A stretch of DNA of 64,000 bases, from NCBI RefSeq assembly GCF_900099805.1, contig NZ_FNDR01000016.1:62001-126000 (forward strand), in the 5' to 3' direction. The notes beneath the pieces are model-generated. The model did not search any database and was not told the origin of the DNA. It saw nothing but the letters and a program-made list of their open reading frames with translations. Position numbers and translations under genes: made by a program. Below, in pieces: positions 17,070 to 25,133 of the stretch. The first letter of the stretch is position 1; the number at the start of each line of letters is the position of its first letter. The stretch is from Variovorax sp. OV700 (GTDB lineage: Bacteria > Pseudomonadota > Gammaproteobacteria > Burkholderiales > Burkholderiaceae_C).

Positions 17070-18092
17070 ATGACGATATCCACAGTCTTCGACCATTTTC
17101 GCGCCGTCAAGGCCTGGACCTCGCGTCACAAAGCCGACGCGCAACTCGACATGAACAACCTTCAGTTGGAAGTGCGTTGTGCGAACCGGTACTTTTCCTT
17201 CTACCCGCTCTTTGCCGCCACGATCAACGGGCAACTCGCCCATGTCCCGTCGCTGTCCGAATCGGTGGTGGCCTTTGGCGGCTGGCGCCCGTATCGCACC
17301 TACGTGTTCGCCCTGTCGACCGACAAGCTGCTGTTCAAGCAGCATTTGGCCGAGGTTGGGCTGAAGACGCCGCAGACCTGGGGGCCGGCCGAAGTTCCAA
17401 CCCGGTCCTACATCACCAAGCGATCGCAAGGCTCTTTCGGCTATGGCATCACGGGACCATTTCGTGCCGGCGAGCGTCCTCCCACCGCCGCCGCGCCCGC
17501 CGACAAAGCGGGAACGGTGTTCGCCGAGGAGTTCGTGGCCGGCAAGATCGTCAAGCTCTGGCTGTGGGGCGCCAAGGCCATATTCGCTGATGTGCAGGAA
17601 TATGCGCACATCACCGGCGATGGCGTGACGAGCGCGGGCGAACTGGCGAGGCAGAAGATCCATGGCGACTCGGGCGCCAATGTCCTGGCCGATGATTCGA
17701 TCGTGCAAGCCTGCCTGGCGCTGCAAGGCATTGCGCGCGACGACGTTCCCGCTGGCGGGCGCTCGCTGTGGATCGATTTTCGCTATGGCCGCACGTTTCT
17801 GTCGCGCCAGGGGCGGGGGCGCACGGCCAACGCGTTGCCGGCGCTGCAAGCCCAGTGCGGCAGCCAGCTGGGCGCGCTGCAGCACGCGGTGGCCAAGGCG
17901 CTGCGTCAGGTGGCAGCGGTCCCGCTGGCTTGCAGCGTGGACGGCGTCCTGGATGCGCACGGCCAGCTCTGGTGGCTCGAGCTCAACTCGAACCCCCTCT
18001 TTCCGCACTATGGCTACGACGCCATGCTGTCGGATCTGTTCGACCGGCCGGCCGTCGAGGCTTTGAGCGTAGGCTCCGGAGGACGAGCATGA
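17070..18092 (+). CDS. ATP-grasp domain protein
   Basis: This 340-residue protein has ATP-grasp signatures: STDKLLFKQHL near residue 84, a lysine in YITKRSQGSFGYG at 114-125 (nucleotide-binding loop), AEEFVAGKIVKLW and the metal-ligand motif ELNSNP near 304-309. ATP-grasp enzymes couple ATP hydrolysis to carboxylate-amine ligation through an acyl phosphate. In RiPP loci they make macrolactams or macrolactones, or extend peptides. The first 80 residues are not recognised. The gene lies 28 bases after the YcaO gene, and its stop overlaps the next start in ATGA. Context suggests peptide modification, but the substrate is unknown. Confidence 0.8.
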   Translation: MTISTVFDHFRAVKAWTSRHKADAQLDMNNLQLEVRCANRYFSFYPLFAATINGQLAHVPSLSESVVAFGGWRPYRTYVFALSTDKLLFKQHLAEVGLKTPQTWGPAEVPTRSYITKRSQGSFGYGITGPFRAGERPPTAAAPADKAGTVFAEEFVAGKIVKLWLWGAKAIFADVQEYAHITGDGVTSAGELARQKIHGDSGANVLADDSIVQACLALQGIARDDVPAGGRSLWIDFRYGRTFLSRQGRGRTANALPALQAQCGSQLGALQHAVAKALRQVAAVPLACSVDGVLDAHGQLWWLELNSNPLFPHYGYDAMLSDLFDRPAVEALSVGSGGRA

Positions 18093-18868
18093 AAGATCCG
18101 ATCAGAGACTGCCTTCGGCTGACCCAGGCCGATCTGCTGGCGCTGATCGGCGGCGAGTACCTCGCGCTGCGCATCCGCAACTTCTACAACCACGATCTTT
18201 GCGCGCTTCTCGCGACGAGAATCACGGCCTTCGACGGCCTGCGGCCGTTCAGGTATGCCACGCACATGGCGCGATTCGGGCTGTCGCTCGGCGAAATCGT
18301 CGGCTCCGAGGAAGAATTGGACGCGTACTTGAAGACAGCGAGCGACGAGGTAGCGGGATTTCGACAGCTGTGCGCGCCTTTTCTCTCGCCCATCGACATG
18401 CTGCGGCTGGTCTTGGACGAGGCCTGGACTGCCGGCGCCAACATTGCCACGATCCGGCAAAGAAAAGCATTCACCGGCGTGGCCAGAATCGTCCAGGAAG
18501 GGGGTTCGACACCCCCGCATCAGGATCGGCTGGTGGCACGCCATGTGGACCTTTCGGCGTTCGTGGCCGAACAGCTTGCCGCGAACGTCTATCTGCAGAC
18601 ATCCTCCTCAGGGGGTGAACTCGAGCTCTGGGACCTGCAATTGAGTGCTGCCGAGTACCAGGCGATCCGCGAGCCCGGAAAGGCAGGCGTGACAGCGCAC
18701 AGCCTTCGGCCTCGCGACTTGTCGATTGCGCCCGATACCGGCGATCTGATCATCTTTCGCTCGACCAGCCTGCATGCAATTCAGCAGGCCGGAGGCCGGT
18801 CGCGGGTGACCTGCTCGTCTTTCATCGGCTACAACAGCGTGGAGAAGCCTCTTGTCTTCTATTGCTGA
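18089..18868 (+). CDS. 2-oxoglutarate/Fe(II)-dependent oxygenase
   Basis: The product is 259 residues. The iron facial triad is visible as HQD (His144, Asp146) and His229 in SLHAIQ, with Arg239 in SRVTCS placed to bind 2-oxoglutarate. The spacing and the SFIGYN end fit prolyl-4-hydroxylase-like or 2OG-FeII oxygenase folds. Such enzymes hydroxylate or epimerise amino-acid side chains, and this one may act on the same peptide as the YcaO enzyme. The start ATG follows GGAGGACGAGC and overlaps the ATP-grasp stop (ATGA). The region before it in the same frame is antisense noise and was excluded. Confidence 0.82.
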   Translation: MKDPIRDCLRLTQADLLALIGGEYLALRIRNFYNHDLCALLATRITAFDGLRPFRYATHMARFGLSLGEIVGSEEELDAYLKTASDEVAGFRQLCAPFLSPIDMLRLVLDEAWTAGANIATIRQRKAFTGVARIVQEGGSTPPHQDRLVARHVDLSAFVAEQLAANVYLQTSSSGGELELWDLQLSAAEYQAIREPGKAGVTAHSLRPRDLSIAPDTGDLIIFRSTSLHAIQQAGGRSRVTCSSFIGYNSVEKPLVFYC

Positions 18869-18956
18869 AGCGTTCCGATCTCCGCAACCACCGCGCGGAC
18901 GAGGGACTCCGCCACAAGAAGATATTCTCGAGCCCTCCTTGCGAGCCGGGGTGACG

Positions 18957-19058
18957 ATGAAGTTGTTTTCTGCCGCGAGTGGCACGCAGTTCAAATTTTC
19001 CCCCTGCGTCTGCGCCGGGCCAGTACCGCCATGCAAATCCGATTGGAGATGGATATGA
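18957..19058 (+). CDS. 33-aa Cys-containing peptide, candidate RiPP precursor
   Basis: A 33-codon frame starts with MKLFSAASGTQFKF and continues into a C-terminal half with a CVC motif, a PVPPC motif and the ending DWRWI. It has three cysteines and several Ser. It sits in the only larger gap of the cluster, after a GGGGTGA-like ribosome site, and its TGA overlaps the next ATG (ATGA), as is common for real coupled genes here. Cys and Ser beside a YcaO cyclodehydratase make it a plausible substrate. It could also be chance: it is very short and shows no known leader family. Confidence 0.4.
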   Translation: MKLFSAASGTQFKFSPCVCAGPVPPCKSDWRWI

Positions 19059-19636
19059 ACCGTGAACCGACTACGTTCGACGAGCTGATCACCCAAGGCA
19101 TGGCCGCGAGCCAAGCCAACGATGGCGTGCAGGCAATCGAATGGTTCCAGAAGGCAAGCGCCGCCGAGCCCGCCGCGGGACTGCCTCAATTTCTGCTGGG
19201 TTCCGAGTTCGCCGCACTGGGGCAGATGGAGCAGGCCGAGGCGGCATTCGCCAACGCAACGCGGCTGGCGCCCGACTTCCCGATGGCTCGCTATCAATTG
19301 GGTCTGCTTCAGTTCAGTTCAGGCCGCGCCGCGATGGCGTTGCTGACTTGGCAGCCGCTGCTTGGTCTGCCCGATACGGATCCTCTGCCCCATTTCGTGA
19401 ATGGATTTGCCGCCTTGGCGCACGACCGTTTCGAAGAAGCGTTGCGGCATTACGAGCAAGGCCTGGTGCTCAACACCACCAACCGTGCGCTGTCGGACGA
19501 CATCAAGAAAGTTGTCGCGGGCATCAAGGCATTGACCCCGCACACCGCACCGGGGGTAGGCGACCACGGCGAGCCGGATGCATCCGACACCCATGTGCTC
19601 CTGGCCAATTATCAGCAGCTTGGACGTCCGCATTGA
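19055..19636 (+). CDS. TPR-repeat protein
   Basis: The 193-residue product contains tetratricopeptide repeats: GVQAIEWFQKASAAEP, GQMEQAEAAFANATRLAP and DRFEEALRHYEQGL. It has no signal peptide, so it is likely a cytoplasmic scaffold or chaperone. ATG 19055 was chosen over 19031 and 19049 because GGAG lies 6-9 bases upstream and because it overlaps the peptide stop. It is the last recognisable member of the Hint/YcaO cluster. A second TPR protein closes the flagellar operon on the other strand at 20122-21348, so each cluster ends with one. What this protein binds is unknown. Confidence 0.75.
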   Translation: MNREPTTFDELITQGMAASQANDGVQAIEWFQKASAAEPAAGLPQFLLGSEFAALGQMEQAEAAFANATRLAPDFPMARYQLGLLQFSSGRAAMALLTWQPLLGLPDTDPLPHFVNGFAALAHDRFEEALRHYEQGLVLNTTNRALSDDIKKVVAGIKALTPHTAPGVGDHGEPDASDTHVLLANYQQLGRPH

Positions 19637-19681
19637 CGGGGGCACGTGCCGTGTGTGCAGTCCCATCCGAGGCGCAAAGCA

Positions 19682-20125
19682 ATGATTGATCCGTCCTCGC
19701 ACTTGGCAGCGATGATTCGTGCCCAGTTCGGCGCGCAGTTCCGTGCGCAGGCCCAGACTCGTCACGATGCAAAGCGGGAGGCGCCTCGCAACATCGCCGA
19801 TCCAGGTGAGCCCGCTGAAAAAGGGGAAGCCCAGCTCCAGCAGATGGTGGCACTGCGCGTGCGCGCGCTGGCACCCGAGGATCCTCAACGCCAGCGCAAG
19901 GCGTTCAGGCTGTTCCTCGAGTCGGTGCTGGTGCAGGCATTTGGCCGCGAACGCCTCGACGACCGCGGCTTCGACCAGCTAGTTGATGCGGTGATGCAGC
20001 AGATGGAAAGCGACTCCGATCTCCATGCGGCGTTGCGCGAAGCGGGCGACCAGTTGCTTGCCGAAGCCACTGCGGACGCCAACGGCCGCTCTACCCCCGA
20101 GGCAAAAGGGCGATTGCCGCGCTAA
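19682..20125 (+). CDS. Unrecognised small protein between the RiPP-like and flagellar clusters
   Basis: The 147-residue product is hydrophilic and largely helical (LQQMVALRVRAL, RKAFRLFLESVL, FDQLVDAVMQQMESD), without signal peptide or membrane segment. I do not recognise the family. ATG 19682 follows GAGGCG-type sequence. It is 45 bases downstream of the TPR gene on the same strand, so it may belong to that operon. Its TAA overlaps the stop of the convergent TPR gene by a few bases. The helical C-terminal half is reminiscent of secretion chaperones or regulators, which is only a guess. Confidence 0.6.
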   Translation: MIDPSSHLAAMIRAQFGAQFRAQAQTRHDAKREAPRNIADPGEPAEKGEAQLQQMVALRVRALAPEDPQRQRKAFRLFLESVLVQAFGRERLDDRGFDQLVDAVMQQMESDSDLHAALREAGDQLLAEATADANGRSTPEAKGRLPR

Positions 20126-21348
20126 GTGTCTTTGCGTTCCGGTTCCTGTTCGGTCGCGCGAAAAAGATCAGCCATGTCGCCGCCCAAGGGCGAGGTACGC
20201 CCGCCAAGCAGCCGCCTTGCAAGCCGCTGGAGATCGTTCGCATCTTTCACCTCGCCACTCAGCAGTGCATTGGCGTAGCGGCCTGACACATTGCTCTTGT
20301 CGAGCCGCAGCGCCATCGCAGCATGTTCCTCGGCCTCTTGCCGCAACTGCTGCATTGCCAGCACCACGGCAAGCCCGCCGTGACTCTCTGCAAAGTTTCG
20401 GTCCAAAGCCAACGCAGCTTCGAAACTGGTGCGAGCCGCGGGCAAGTCGCCCTGCTGGATTTGCGTCCAGGCGAGACCATGCCATGTGCCGATGTGTGCG
20501 GCCATGTTAGACAGTGCGCGCTCGAAAGCTGACTTGGCCCCTGCCAGGTCACCCGCAAGCAGTGCGGCAAAGCCGCGCGTCGACCAGACACGGCCGTCGT
20601 CCGGATGGCGTCGCAAGGCCGCGTCCGCCAACGCGGCCGCGCGCACCGCATTTCGCGCCGCGAGCGCGAGCGAGGCCTGGGCCACCAGAGCTTCGGCAGG
20701 GGCTTCATCCGGCGCGCTGCCGCCAAGACTGGCGGCCGACCAGCGATGTGCCAACGCAAGATCGGATGCATCGATCGCGATGAGGCTGGCAACGCCCGCC
20801 GCGCCGGCGTCGAGCCCAAGACGCGCTTCGGCATCCTTCGCCCACGTCATGGCGCGCGTCAGCTGGCCATCGTGATGCAACGCTCGCAGCCATAGCTGCT
20901 GCAAAGCTCGCGTCGCGACCGCTGGCTGCAAGTCAGCAGTGTCCGAGGAGACTGCCGCAGCCTCGACAGATGGAGCCAAACGGGCGATGCAATCCTGGTA
21001 GCGGCCGCGCTTCAGGTCGATGAAGCCCAAGTTGTGCAGCAGCACCTCGGCAAACCCAGGGGGCGGATTCGGCGTTTTCGACAATGCCTCGAGCACGCCC
21101 AGGGCTTCCTCATAGCGTTGCTGAGCAAGCCAAAAATCGCCTTCTCGCAGTCGCCACGCAAGTGGTTCGTTGTCCAGCACCTGTCCCTGCTCGAGGCGAA
21201 AGCGTGCGCGCGACCACTCCCCGCAGGACAGCGCGGTTTCAAAAGCATCGATCAGCAGCGCGTTGTTGGACGGATCCTGGCGCAGGAACCCGTCGAGTCT
21301 GTCGAGACGCTGGCGGGCTGCTGCTAGAAAGGCGGTCGAGTTGGTCAT
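20122..21348 (-). CDS. TPR-repeat protein, last gene of the flagellar operon
   Basis: The 408-residue product is built of helical TPR-like repeats from end to end (WLAQQRYEEALGVLEAL, RAAALADAALRRHPDDG, GDLAGAKSAFERAL, GDLPAARTSFEAALALD). It has no signal peptide or membrane segment. It follows fliA by 36 bases in the same direction and is probably cotranscribed. TPR proteins are common as substrate chaperones of type III export and as outer-membrane helpers; its cytoplasmic nature favours the former. No specific family is recognised. It converges with the gene ending at 20125. Confidence 0.75.
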   Translation of the reverse strand: MTNSTAFLAAARQRLDRLDGFLRQDPSNNALLIDAFETALSCGEWSRARFRLEQGQVLDNEPLAWRLREGDFWLAQQRYEEALGVLEALSKTPNPPPGFAEVLLHNLGFIDLKRGRYQDCIARLAPSVEAAAVSSDTADLQPAVATRALQQLWLRALHHDGQLTRAMTWAKDAEARLGLDAGAAGVASLIAIDASDLALAHRWSAASLGGSAPDEAPAEALVAQASLALAARNAVRAAALADAALRRHPDDGRVWSTRGFAALLAGDLAGAKSAFERALSNMAAHIGTWHGLAWTQIQQGDLPAARTSFEAALALDRNFAESHGGLAVVLAMQQLRQEAEEHAAMALRLDKSNVSGRYANALLSGEVKDANDLQRLARRLLGGRTSPLGGDMADLFRATEQEPERKDT

Positions 21349-21384
21349 GAAAAGAATGAATGTGATCTTCTTGCCGATGGAGGG

Positions 21385-22209
21385 TTACCAGGACACGTCG
21401 CAGCGCGCATCGTCGCCCAGAAGCTCGCGCAACCGCAGCAGGCCTTGACGGTGCAATTGCGAAATGCGCCCACGCGTAACACCCAGGGCGGTTGCGATCT
21501 CGTCAAATGGAATTTCTTGCACGTAGTGATACCGGATGATCCGCCTCTGCTGCTCCGTGAGCCGCTCGACCAGCCCGTGGAGAACCGTGCGCAGTTGGTG
21601 CGTTTCGGTTTTCCGAAAGTAGCTCACTTCTGGCGAAGGCGCATGAGTTTCGCTGCCGAAAGACTCGGCGTCGACCATGCCCGTGTCCTCGAGCAGGATG
21701 CCCAAGGCAAGGCCGATGCCGACCTCCGCGAGATAACGAAAAAGCTTGTCGCCGCTGCGCGAAGGGGCCTCAGGCGCGCCCTCGCCCTCGCATGCCACAG
21801 CATGCTCAGCGGCGTCCTTCGCCACCTCGAGACGTTCCTGGCGCAGGCGCATCTTTACACTGATCTGTTGATTTTTTTCGGTGAGGCTCACAAGACCGTT
21901 GAGCACCGCACCCCGCACGCGCTTGGCCGCGAAGGTCTTGAACTGCGCGCCCTGAACGGGATCGTATCGATCCACCGCCTCGACGAGACCGATGCGTGCG
22001 AGTTGCAGGTAATCCTCGAACTCGACATCGCTATGGGTGCGCCGAGCGAATACTGTTGCCGCCACGATGCGCGCATACGGCAGATAGTGGCAAATGAGTT
22101 GCTCGCGCGCAGCCGCATCACCCTCCTCACGCCAGCAGGCCCACAGCGCGGCCGAATCCAAGTCGCTGTCGACGGCGGCATTGATCGGCATCGAACTCGC
22201 GCGAGACAT
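21385..22209 (-). CDS. fliA: FliA-type sigma factor (sigma28)
   Basis: The 274-residue sigma-70-family protein contains region 2 (YARIVAATVFARR, DYLQLARIGLVEAVDRYDP) and region 4 (LTEQQRRIIRYHYVQEIPFDEIATALGVTRGRISQLH), which fit FliA/SigD. It is about 35 residues longer than enterobacterial FliA because of a linker of some 60 residues before region 4. In flagellar systems this factor transcribes late genes and is held by FlgM, which is then exported. No flgM is present in the window. It lies downstream of fliP with a 17-base gap. Two candidate target promoters sit at 13970-13998 and 14047-14073. Confidence 0.88.
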   Translation of the reverse strand: MSRASSMPINAAVDSDLDSAALWACWREEGDAAAREQLICHYLPYARIVAATVFARRTHSDVEFEDYLQLARIGLVEAVDRYDPVQGAQFKTFAAKRVRGAVLNGLVSLTEKNQQISVKMRLRQERLEVAKDAAEHAVACEGEGAPEAPSRSGDKLFRYLAEVGIGLALGILLEDTGMVDAESFGSETHAPSPEVSYFRKTETHQLRTVLHGLVERLTEQQRRIIRYHYVQEIPFDEIATALGVTRGRISQLHRQGLLRLRELLGDDARCDVSW

Positions 22210-22226
22210 GGTGGGTGCGCTGCGTC

Positions 22227-23153
22227 TCAGTGGAAACTGCCGACCAGCGCCTTGAGCACCAGGCTCCAGCCATCGACCAGGATGAACATCAGTATCTTGA
22301 GCGGTAGCGCAATGGTGGTCGGCGGCATCATCATCATGCCGAGCGCCATCAGGATGCTCGACACGATCAAGTCGATCAACAGGAACGGCAGAAAAATGAC
22401 GAAGCCAATCTGGAATGCGGCGCGCAGTTCCGACAGCATGAACGAAGGAATGAGCTGCACATTGCTGATGTCTTCCAGCGACCTGGGGACGGGCGCCTTC
22501 GACAATTCGACCATCAATGCCAAGTCGGCTTCCCGTGTTTGGCGAACCATGAAATCACGCAACGGCGCGATCCCTTTGCCATAGCCTTCCTCGACCGATA
22601 ACTTTCCCGCCATGAACGGTTCGAACGCATCCTGGTTGAGCTTCTGCAGCACCGGGGACATGGTGAACAGCGTCAGAAAGAGTGCCAATCCGATCAGGAC
22701 CGTGTTCGGTGGTGTCTCGTTCATGCCGATGGCATGGCGCAGCATCGACAGCACCACGATGATGCGAAGAAAGCTCGTGAGGCACACCAGCAGCGCCGGC
22801 AAGAGGGCTAGCACGGTGAGCCCCAGAACCACACGCAAGGCTTGCGCGGTCTCGGTCGCGGGCGTCGTCAAGGCAGGTGTCTGCGCTCGAGGGGCGGTTT
22901 GGACGACTTTCGCGCGGCCCGGGCTGGCCGCGGCAGGTGTTTGAGGCAGTGCCGAAGCGGCAGGAACTGGTGGGGGCACAACGTTGCCGTCCAGTCCTGT
23001 TTCGATGCCGATGGCCGAAGCCGCCGCTTCACGCGATTCGACCTGCGCATGAACCAAGGGCACCCAGACCAGCGCGGTGAAGATCAGCAGCAGTGCGAAT
23101 ATCTGGCAGCACCACTTCTTCCGAGTGCTGGCCCATGCAGTGACAGCTGTCAT
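22227..23153 (-). CDS. fliP: Flagellar export gate protein FliP
   Basis: The 308-residue FliP has a signal-peptide-like segment at 15-36, an unusual Ala/Pro-rich stretch to about residue 100, then the conserved core: LRIIVVLSMLRHAIGMNETPPN, FMVRQTREADLALM and FLPFLLIDLIVSSILMALGMMM. FliP forms the five-subunit ring of the FliPQR entry portal in the inner membrane. It is about 60 residues longer than the E. coli protein. Its start overlaps the fliO stop (ATGA). Unusually, fliQ and fliR are not next to it but open the operon 20 kb away. Confidence 0.95.
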   Translation of the reverse strand: MTAVTAWASTRKKWCCQIFALLLIFTALVWVPLVHAQVESREAAASAIGIETGLDGNVVPPPVPAASALPQTPAAASPGRAKVVQTAPRAQTPALTTPATETAQALRVVLGLTVLALLPALLVCLTSFLRIIVVLSMLRHAIGMNETPPNTVLIGLALFLTLFTMSPVLQKLNQDAFEPFMAGKLSVEEGYGKGIAPLRDFMVRQTREADLALMVELSKAPVPRSLEDISNVQLIPSFMLSELRAAFQIGFVIFLPFLLIDLIVSSILMALGMMMMPPTTIALPLKILMFILVDGWSLVLKALVGSFH

Positions 23154-23671
23154 GGCGCAACCTTCGATACAGGCTGCATCTCAGTAGCGGAAGGCGCCTC
23201 GGCAAGCAGTTGAACGGATTGGTTACTGCATCCCAGCAGCAGCCGTCGACCATCCCAAATTACGACGTGCAGGCTGTGGTGGGGCGACAGGCGCACGCTC
23301 GATACTCGGGCGATCTCAGCGGACGACGAAGTGTCGAGCAAATTCTGGAAGCGCCGCAACCAAACACCGGAGAACTTCGCAGGCCGTGCTTTCTTGCGCG
23401 CCACGATGACCCCGGTCGCTACCAAAACCGCTCCGATCGCGATGGCAAACCACCACCGATCGCCCACGGGGGTTGCTTCGCCTATCAGTTCGCGTTTAAC
23501 CGGAATATCGGCCGGCAAACTGGTGCTCGCTGGAGATGCGCTTGTGCCAGTGGCGTTCTGCGCCAATAGCGGCGGCGAAAGCAACGATGCCGTCGTCCCT
23601 ACCAGAATTGCAAAGCACAGCCGGCAAACCCGGCTCAACACGATCCACGCGCTACCCTCAACAGCCTTCAT
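23150..23671 (-). CDS. fliO: Flagellar assembly protein FliO
   Basis: The 173-residue product has an N-terminal signal/anchor segment, a second membrane segment at about 73-89 (WWFAIAIGAVLVATGVIV) and a basic cytoplasmic domain ending in SVRLSPHHSLHVVIWDGRRLLLGCS, typical of the FliO C-terminal part. FliO is a scaffold that helps FliP oligomerise. The fliO stop overlaps the fliP start, and it lies 3 bases after fliN. The family is poorly conserved, so position supports the call as much as sequence does. Confidence 0.85.
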   Translation of the reverse strand: MKAVEGSAWIVLSRVCRLCFAILVGTTASLLSPPLLAQNATGTSASPASTSLPADIPVKRELIGEATPVGDRWWFAIAIGAVLVATGVIVARKKARPAKFSGVWLRRFQNLLDTSSSAEIARVSSVRLSPHHSLHVVIWDGRRLLLGCSNQSVQLLAEAPSATEMQPVSKVAP

Positions 23672-23674
23672 CGG

Positions 23675-24127
23675 TCAGGATCCCGACGCCAAGCCCAGCG
23701 CGATCGGCAACTCCGTGATGCGAACCGCGAAGTGCCCGTCGACGGCTAACAGTTGGCCTCGCGCGACCACCTTGCCTTCAATGGTCAGGTCGACCGCTTG
23801 ATCGACCGCACGATCGAGGAGCAGAACCTGGTGCTCCTTGGCTGCGAGCAGCTCACCCACCGAAACAGTCGCCTCGCCCACACAGACCTGCAGCTTCGCC
23901 TTGATTTGATGCAGCGGATGCCAGTCGCGCAGCACCGTCGCGTGGCCGGCAGGGTTTGCAGCATCACCCTCGACATTCGCGTGGAGTTCAGGCAGCGCAA
24001 TGATTTGCGCGGTGGGCATGCCGCCCCCGTGCAGGGGCCGGGTCCCACGGTCGCCGCGTTCCTCGGAGCTTGTATGAGATGCGATTGCGCGGTGGCCGCC
24101 AATCACGCCTTCCAGTGCTTGTGTCAT
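23675..24127 (-). CDS. fliN: Flagellar switch/C-ring protein FliN (SpoA domain)
   Basis: The 150-residue product has a variable N-terminal half and a C-terminal SpoA domain (LQVCVGEATVSVGELLAAKEHQVLLLDRAVDQAVDLTIEGKVVARGQLLAVDGHFAVRI, residues about 75-140). FliN forms the base of the C-ring and docks FliH during export. ATG 24127 was chosen because of AAGGAAAG 7 bases upstream. It lies directly downstream of the FliM-like gene, so the two SpoA proteins probably work as a pair. Confidence 0.85.
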   Translation of the reverse strand: MTQALEGVIGGHRAIASHTSSEERGDRGTRPLHGGGMPTAQIIALPELHANVEGDAANPAGHATVLRDWHPLHQIKAKLQVCVGEATVSVGELLAAKEHQVLLLDRAVDQAVDLTIEGKVVARGQLLAVDGHFAVRITELPIALGLASGS

Positions 24128-24152
24128 GTTCTTTCCTTCAGATGGTGTAGGT

Positions 24153-25133
24153 TCATAGGGACCGCGTAGCAGTAGCAACATGCGGCGATGCGACCGGCGA
24201 TGCCGCCAGTTCAATGGCCATGCGGCCATCTCTTCGTCCCAGCCAGCCTTCGCAGATCGGCGAGCCGATGGTGTTGACGACGTGTGCTGGCGAATCGAGC
24301 GCATGCGCCAAGGGCACCACATCGTTGAGCCGCAGATCCTGTAACTGGCCCAAACTCAGTTCCGTACCGGTCAACAGGATGCGCAGGCTGACGGTCTGCC
24401 CATCCAATGCTTGACCGAGGCTTTGCCTGGGTGCTGTCGCCGTGGCGGGTGTTGATGCGGCAGTCGTTTCCGCGCCGCTTCCGAACAGTGCGGCGGCGAC
24501 GGCATCGTGCGGCAGCCGCAAGGTCCATGTGCCTCCGCACCACGACCAGCGCACACTGAGCACGCCGGACCAGGGATCCGAAGGAGAGCTTGTTTCCGGG
24601 GCACCACTGGCTTGCTGCGGCTCGACCGGAAAGCCATTAAGCAGCGCGCCGATGCGCTCGAGCCAATCGGTCCAGGCGGCGCGCACCACGGCGGTCGCGA
24701 TGGGCGGAGATTCTTTTTTTTCTGTTCCGAACGCGCCCCAGTCAGATGCGAACATCTGCCGCCCAATGCCACTCATGGCGAAGCCCTCCGCCTTGGAGGT
24801 GACGGCGTCGCTTGCCGCGACCTCAAGGCTCGCAGATTTCGCCCGCGGCAATGGCGCGGAGCGCTTTGCAGCGAAGGACCAGCAAGCAACGTCGTGGGAG
24901 GCCAGCACCTCGATGCTTTCGGATTCGACCACTTGGACCTCCGCGACATGAGACGAAGCATCGCGCGCTGGAATCCACGCTGTACACCATTCGCGGTGCA
25001 TTGCTGAAAAACGCTCGCGTACTGCCTCCTTCTGCGCGCCTTGCCATCTGCGGAGCGGGCGTGCCCGAGACGCCGATTCCGCCAGGTCGAGCAAAGCCGA
25101 AGGCGGCGCTGCGGCGAAGGTTGCTGCGGTCAT
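24153..25133 (-). CDS. Divergent FliM/SctQ-like SpoA-domain C-ring protein
   Basis: The 326-residue product sits where fliM is expected, between flgE and fliN. A SpoA-like domain is recognisable at the C-terminus (VSLRILLTGTELSLGQLQDLRLNDVVPL, residues about 255-320). The N-terminus (LLDLAESASRARPLRRW) lacks the LSQDEIDALL-type CheY-binding motif. The central CheC-like domain of true FliM, with its GGxG contact to FliG, is not recognisable. In these respects it looks more like SctQ of non-flagellar type III systems. The start overlaps the flgE stop (ATGA). It presumably builds the cytoplasmic sorting platform or C-ring with FliN. Confidence 0.7.
   Translation of the reverse strand: MTAATFAAAPPSALLDLAESASRARPLRRWQGAQKEAVRERFSAMHREWCTAWIPARDASSHVAEVQVVESESIEVLASHDVACWSFAAKRSAPLPRAKSASLEVAASDAVTSKAEGFAMSGIGRQMFASDWGAFGTEKKESPPIATAVVRAAWTDWLERIGALLNGFPVEPQQASGAPETSSPSDPWSGVLSVRWSWCGGTWTLRLPHDAVAAALFGSGAETTAASTPATATAPRQSLGQALDGQTVSLRILLTGTELSLGQLQDLRLNDVVPLAHALDSPAHVVNTIGSPICEGWLGRRDGRMAIELAASPVASPHVATATRSL

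Noticed and set aside
18852..18956. TTG-started 5' extension of the 33-aa peptide
   Set aside because: It has no good ribosome site and overlaps the oxygenase end; the ATG at 18957 is a simpler start.
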